From Bacillota bacterium (lineage in GTDB: Bacteria > Bacillota > Clostridia > Oscillospirales > Ruminococcaceae), in assembly GCA_023395435.1 (NCBI GenBank), contig JAEWZG010000112.1, positions 1-7,032 on the forward strand: a stretch of 7,032 nucleotides of DNA, read 5' to 3'. A model generated the notes under the pieces. The model was not told where the DNA came from and made no database searches. It was given only the letters and a program-made list of their open reading frames with translations. A program made the position numbers and the translations under genes. Shown piece by piece: positions 5,556 to 7,032 of this stretch (the first letter of the stretch is position 1; the number at the start of each line of letters is the position of its first letter).

Positions 5556-6419
5556 TTACTTATGCGGTTTTTCAAGTGTAAGCTTACCTATTTTGCCACT
5601 TCTGAATTCATCCATTACTGTTATTGCAGCTCGTTCAGTATTAATTTCTCCACCTAAAATTAGAAAGCCGCGTTTTTTACCAATTTTCTGAAGAATTTCA
5701 TATCCCTCTTCATTTTCAACTGTTTCAACATTATATCTTTCCATAATAAGCTTGGGATAGTTATCATTTAAAAACTGCAATAATCGGCTAGCAAGATGTT
5801 CCATATCCATTATATCATCTTTTACAGCACCTGTAAAAGCAAGTCGCTCGCCAACAAGCTTATCTTCAAACTTTGGCCATAATACACCAGGCATATCAAG
5901 AAGTTCAAGATCTGCGTCAAGGCTAACCCATTGCTTTCCACGTGTAACACCAGGCCTGTCCTCAACCTTTGCTCTTTTTGATTTAGCCATACGGTTAATG
6001 AATGATGATTTACCGACATTAGGGATACCAACAATCATAATTCTTATTGGTCTACCAACCATTCCTTTTTGCTGCCATGAAGCTATCTGATCTTTTAACA
6101 ATTCCTTCAGTGTCGGTAGAAATTTATTAGCGCCCTTACCACTCCTACAATCCATCGCAAGAGCAAGAACATTTTTGCTTTTGTAGTAATCCAGCCACAT
6201 AGCAGTAATTCTGTCATCAGCTGCATCACATTTGTTTAATATAACAAGTCTTGGTTTCTTGCCAACTAATCTATCCATTTCAGGATTTCTGCTGCTTTGA
6301 GGTATACGTGCATCAGTTATTTCAACTACTGCATCGACAAGAGTAATGTTTTTTTGCATAAGCCTTCTTGTCTTTGCCATATGCCCTGGAAACCATTGTA
6401 TAGATGAAACCTCAGCCAT
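5556..6419 (-). CDS. rbgA: Ribosome biogenesis GTPase RbgA (YlqF)
   Basis: RbgA is a GTPase required late in assembly of the 50S ribosomal subunit, known best from Bacillus subtilis. The 287-residue protein shows the circular permutation typical of this group: the G4 motif NKCD (62-65) comes first, then the G1 P-loop GIPNVGKS (131-138), G2 PGVT (156-159) and G3 DMPG (175-178). The N-terminus carries the characteristic IQWFPGHMAKTRR (7-19). The region after about 200 is the helical RNA-binding domain, with WPKFEDKLVGERLAFTGA at its boundary. GGAGG (6429-6425) lies 5 bases before the ATG. The gap from lepB is 12 bp. An in-frame A-AAA-AAC run near codons 22-24 is noted only as a curiosity, since a -1 shift there meets a stop after about eight codons. 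No defects are visible. Confidence 0.97.
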   Translation of the reverse strand: MAEVSSIQWFPGHMAKTRRLMQKNITLVDAVVEITDARIPQSSRNPEMDRLVGKKPRLVILNKCDAADDRITAMWLDYYKSKNVLALAMDCRSGKGANKFLPTLKELLKDQIASWQQKGMVGRPIRIMIVGIPNVGKSSFINRMAKSKRAKVEDRPGVTRGKQWVSLDADLELLDMPGVLWPKFEDKLVGERLAFTGAVKDDIMDMEHLASRLLQFLNDNYPKLIMERYNVETVENEEGYEILQKIGKKRGFLILGGEINTERAAITVMDEFRSGKIGKLTLEKPHK

Positions 6420-6431
6420 TTAAACCTCCAA

Positions 6432-7031
6432 TTATTTATAAAGACCACCAAATTTATTAAACGGAAAAATTCTAAAAAAAGCTTTCCCTAATATATCATC
6501 TTCTGAAACAAAGCCAACTCTTGAGTCACGACTATCCAAAGAATTTCCACGGTTATCACCCATTACAAATACGTGCCCTTTCGGTACAGTTACTGGATAA
6601 TCAAAAGCACCTAAATTATTAAAATTTTCCGGATTGATAAAAGGCTCGTACTGTAACTTTCCATCAACATAAACTTTTCCGTTTTCAAAATCTATATTGA
6701 CTTCCTGTCCTTCTGTTGCGATAACTCGCTTTATTATATTTTCATTTAAATTTTTTGATCTTATAACTATTATGTCATTTATTTCAGGTTTATAAAACAA
6801 ATGAGAAATCAACAGTCTGTCCCCTGCGCTACCTGGCTTATCTATATCAGAACCATTTAACGTAGGATTCATGGAAGGCCCGATTACACTTACTTGCCTG
6901 AACAGAAAAGTAAATATAAGCAGTACAATAAACACTGAAAAGACCAACGATTCTATCCAGTCACAAATTTCTTCAACAGAATCATTCTGTTCTTCAGATA
7001 TAACTGCAGTACTTTCAGACATTATCATCAC
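6432..7031 (-). CDS. lepB: Signal peptidase I (5' end at window edge, start uncertain)
   Basis: This membrane enzyme removes signal peptides from secreted proteins on the outer face of the membrane. Numbering from the first in-frame start codon (GTG at 7031), an acidic cytoplasmic segment of about 28 residues is followed by one membrane helix at about 29-44 (SLVFSVFIVLLIFTFL). The catalytic serine is Ser53 in GPSMNPTL. The general-base lysine is Lys101 in IIKRVIA. The last box, GDNRGNSLDSR, is at 158-168; the fifth residue is Gly where many have Asp, a position that varies in the family. Start candidates are GTG 7031, ATG 7028 and ATG 7022. The ribosome binding site lies beyond the window, the frame is open to its end, and so the true start cannot be decided here. 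It is the first visible gene of the operon; rplS often precedes it in Firmicutes. Confidence 0.94.
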   Translation of the reverse strand: MMIMSESTAVISEEQNDSVEEICDWIESLVFSVFIVLLIFTFLFRQVSVIGPSMNPTLNGSDIDKPGSAGDRLLISHLFYKPEINDIIVIRSKNLNENIIKRVIATEGQEVNIDFENGKVYVDGKLQYEPFINPENFNNLGAFDYPVTVPKGHVFVMGDNRGNSLDSRDSRVGFVSEDDILGKAFFRIFPFNKFGGLYK

Positions 7032-7032
7032 T

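Noticed and set aside
6348..6354. In-frame A-AAA-AAC slippery heptamer in rbgA
   Set aside because: A -1 shift meets a stop after about eight codons and would only give a tiny truncated product. The full-length frame matches the family throughout and no stimulatory structure stands out.

Overview
The window looks like an ordinary chromosomal housekeeping region from a low-GC Gram-positive bacterium. All nine recognisable genes are on the minus strand, so transcription runs from high to low coordinates. A lepB-rbgA-rnhB-yraN run together with a separate tig-clpP-clpX run is an arrangement typical of Firmicutes. The AT-rich sequence, strong GGAGG-type ribosome binding sites and long-form threonine synthase suggest a member of the Clostridia, perhaps Ruminococcus-like. 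The genus is a guess; I see no rRNA or other marker that settles it.

In transcription order, the first block (7031 to 3058) holds signal peptidase I (lepB, 5' end at the window edge), the ribosome-assembly GTPase RbgA, ribonuclease HII, a YraN/UPF0102 protein and threonine synthase. Gaps are 0 to 15 bp, so this is almost certainly one operon. It ends at a 10-bp hairpin terminator (3026-3051). The first four genes are a conserved set for secretion, 50S assembly and RNA/DNA maintenance; thrC is an amino-acid biosynthesis gene added at the end.

A 248-bp intergenic stretch follows (2810-3057). It has no gene but is unusually rich in inverted repeats, at least five in a row. It precedes a single gene for a calcineurin-like metallophosphoesterase (2123-2809).

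The last block (2025 to 1) has its own promoter, with an extended -10 and a 17-bp spacer, and encodes trigger factor, the ClpP protease subunit and the first 24 codons of the ClpX unfoldase. Together these proteins fold nascent chains at the ribosome and degrade those that fail.

No mobile element, CRISPR array, tRNA, rRNA or evident defence system was found. Every complete gene has its expected catalytic or binding motifs and an intact frame. The part least explained is the hairpin-rich intergenic region at about 2873-3051. I do not see convincing evidence of a new multi-gene system.
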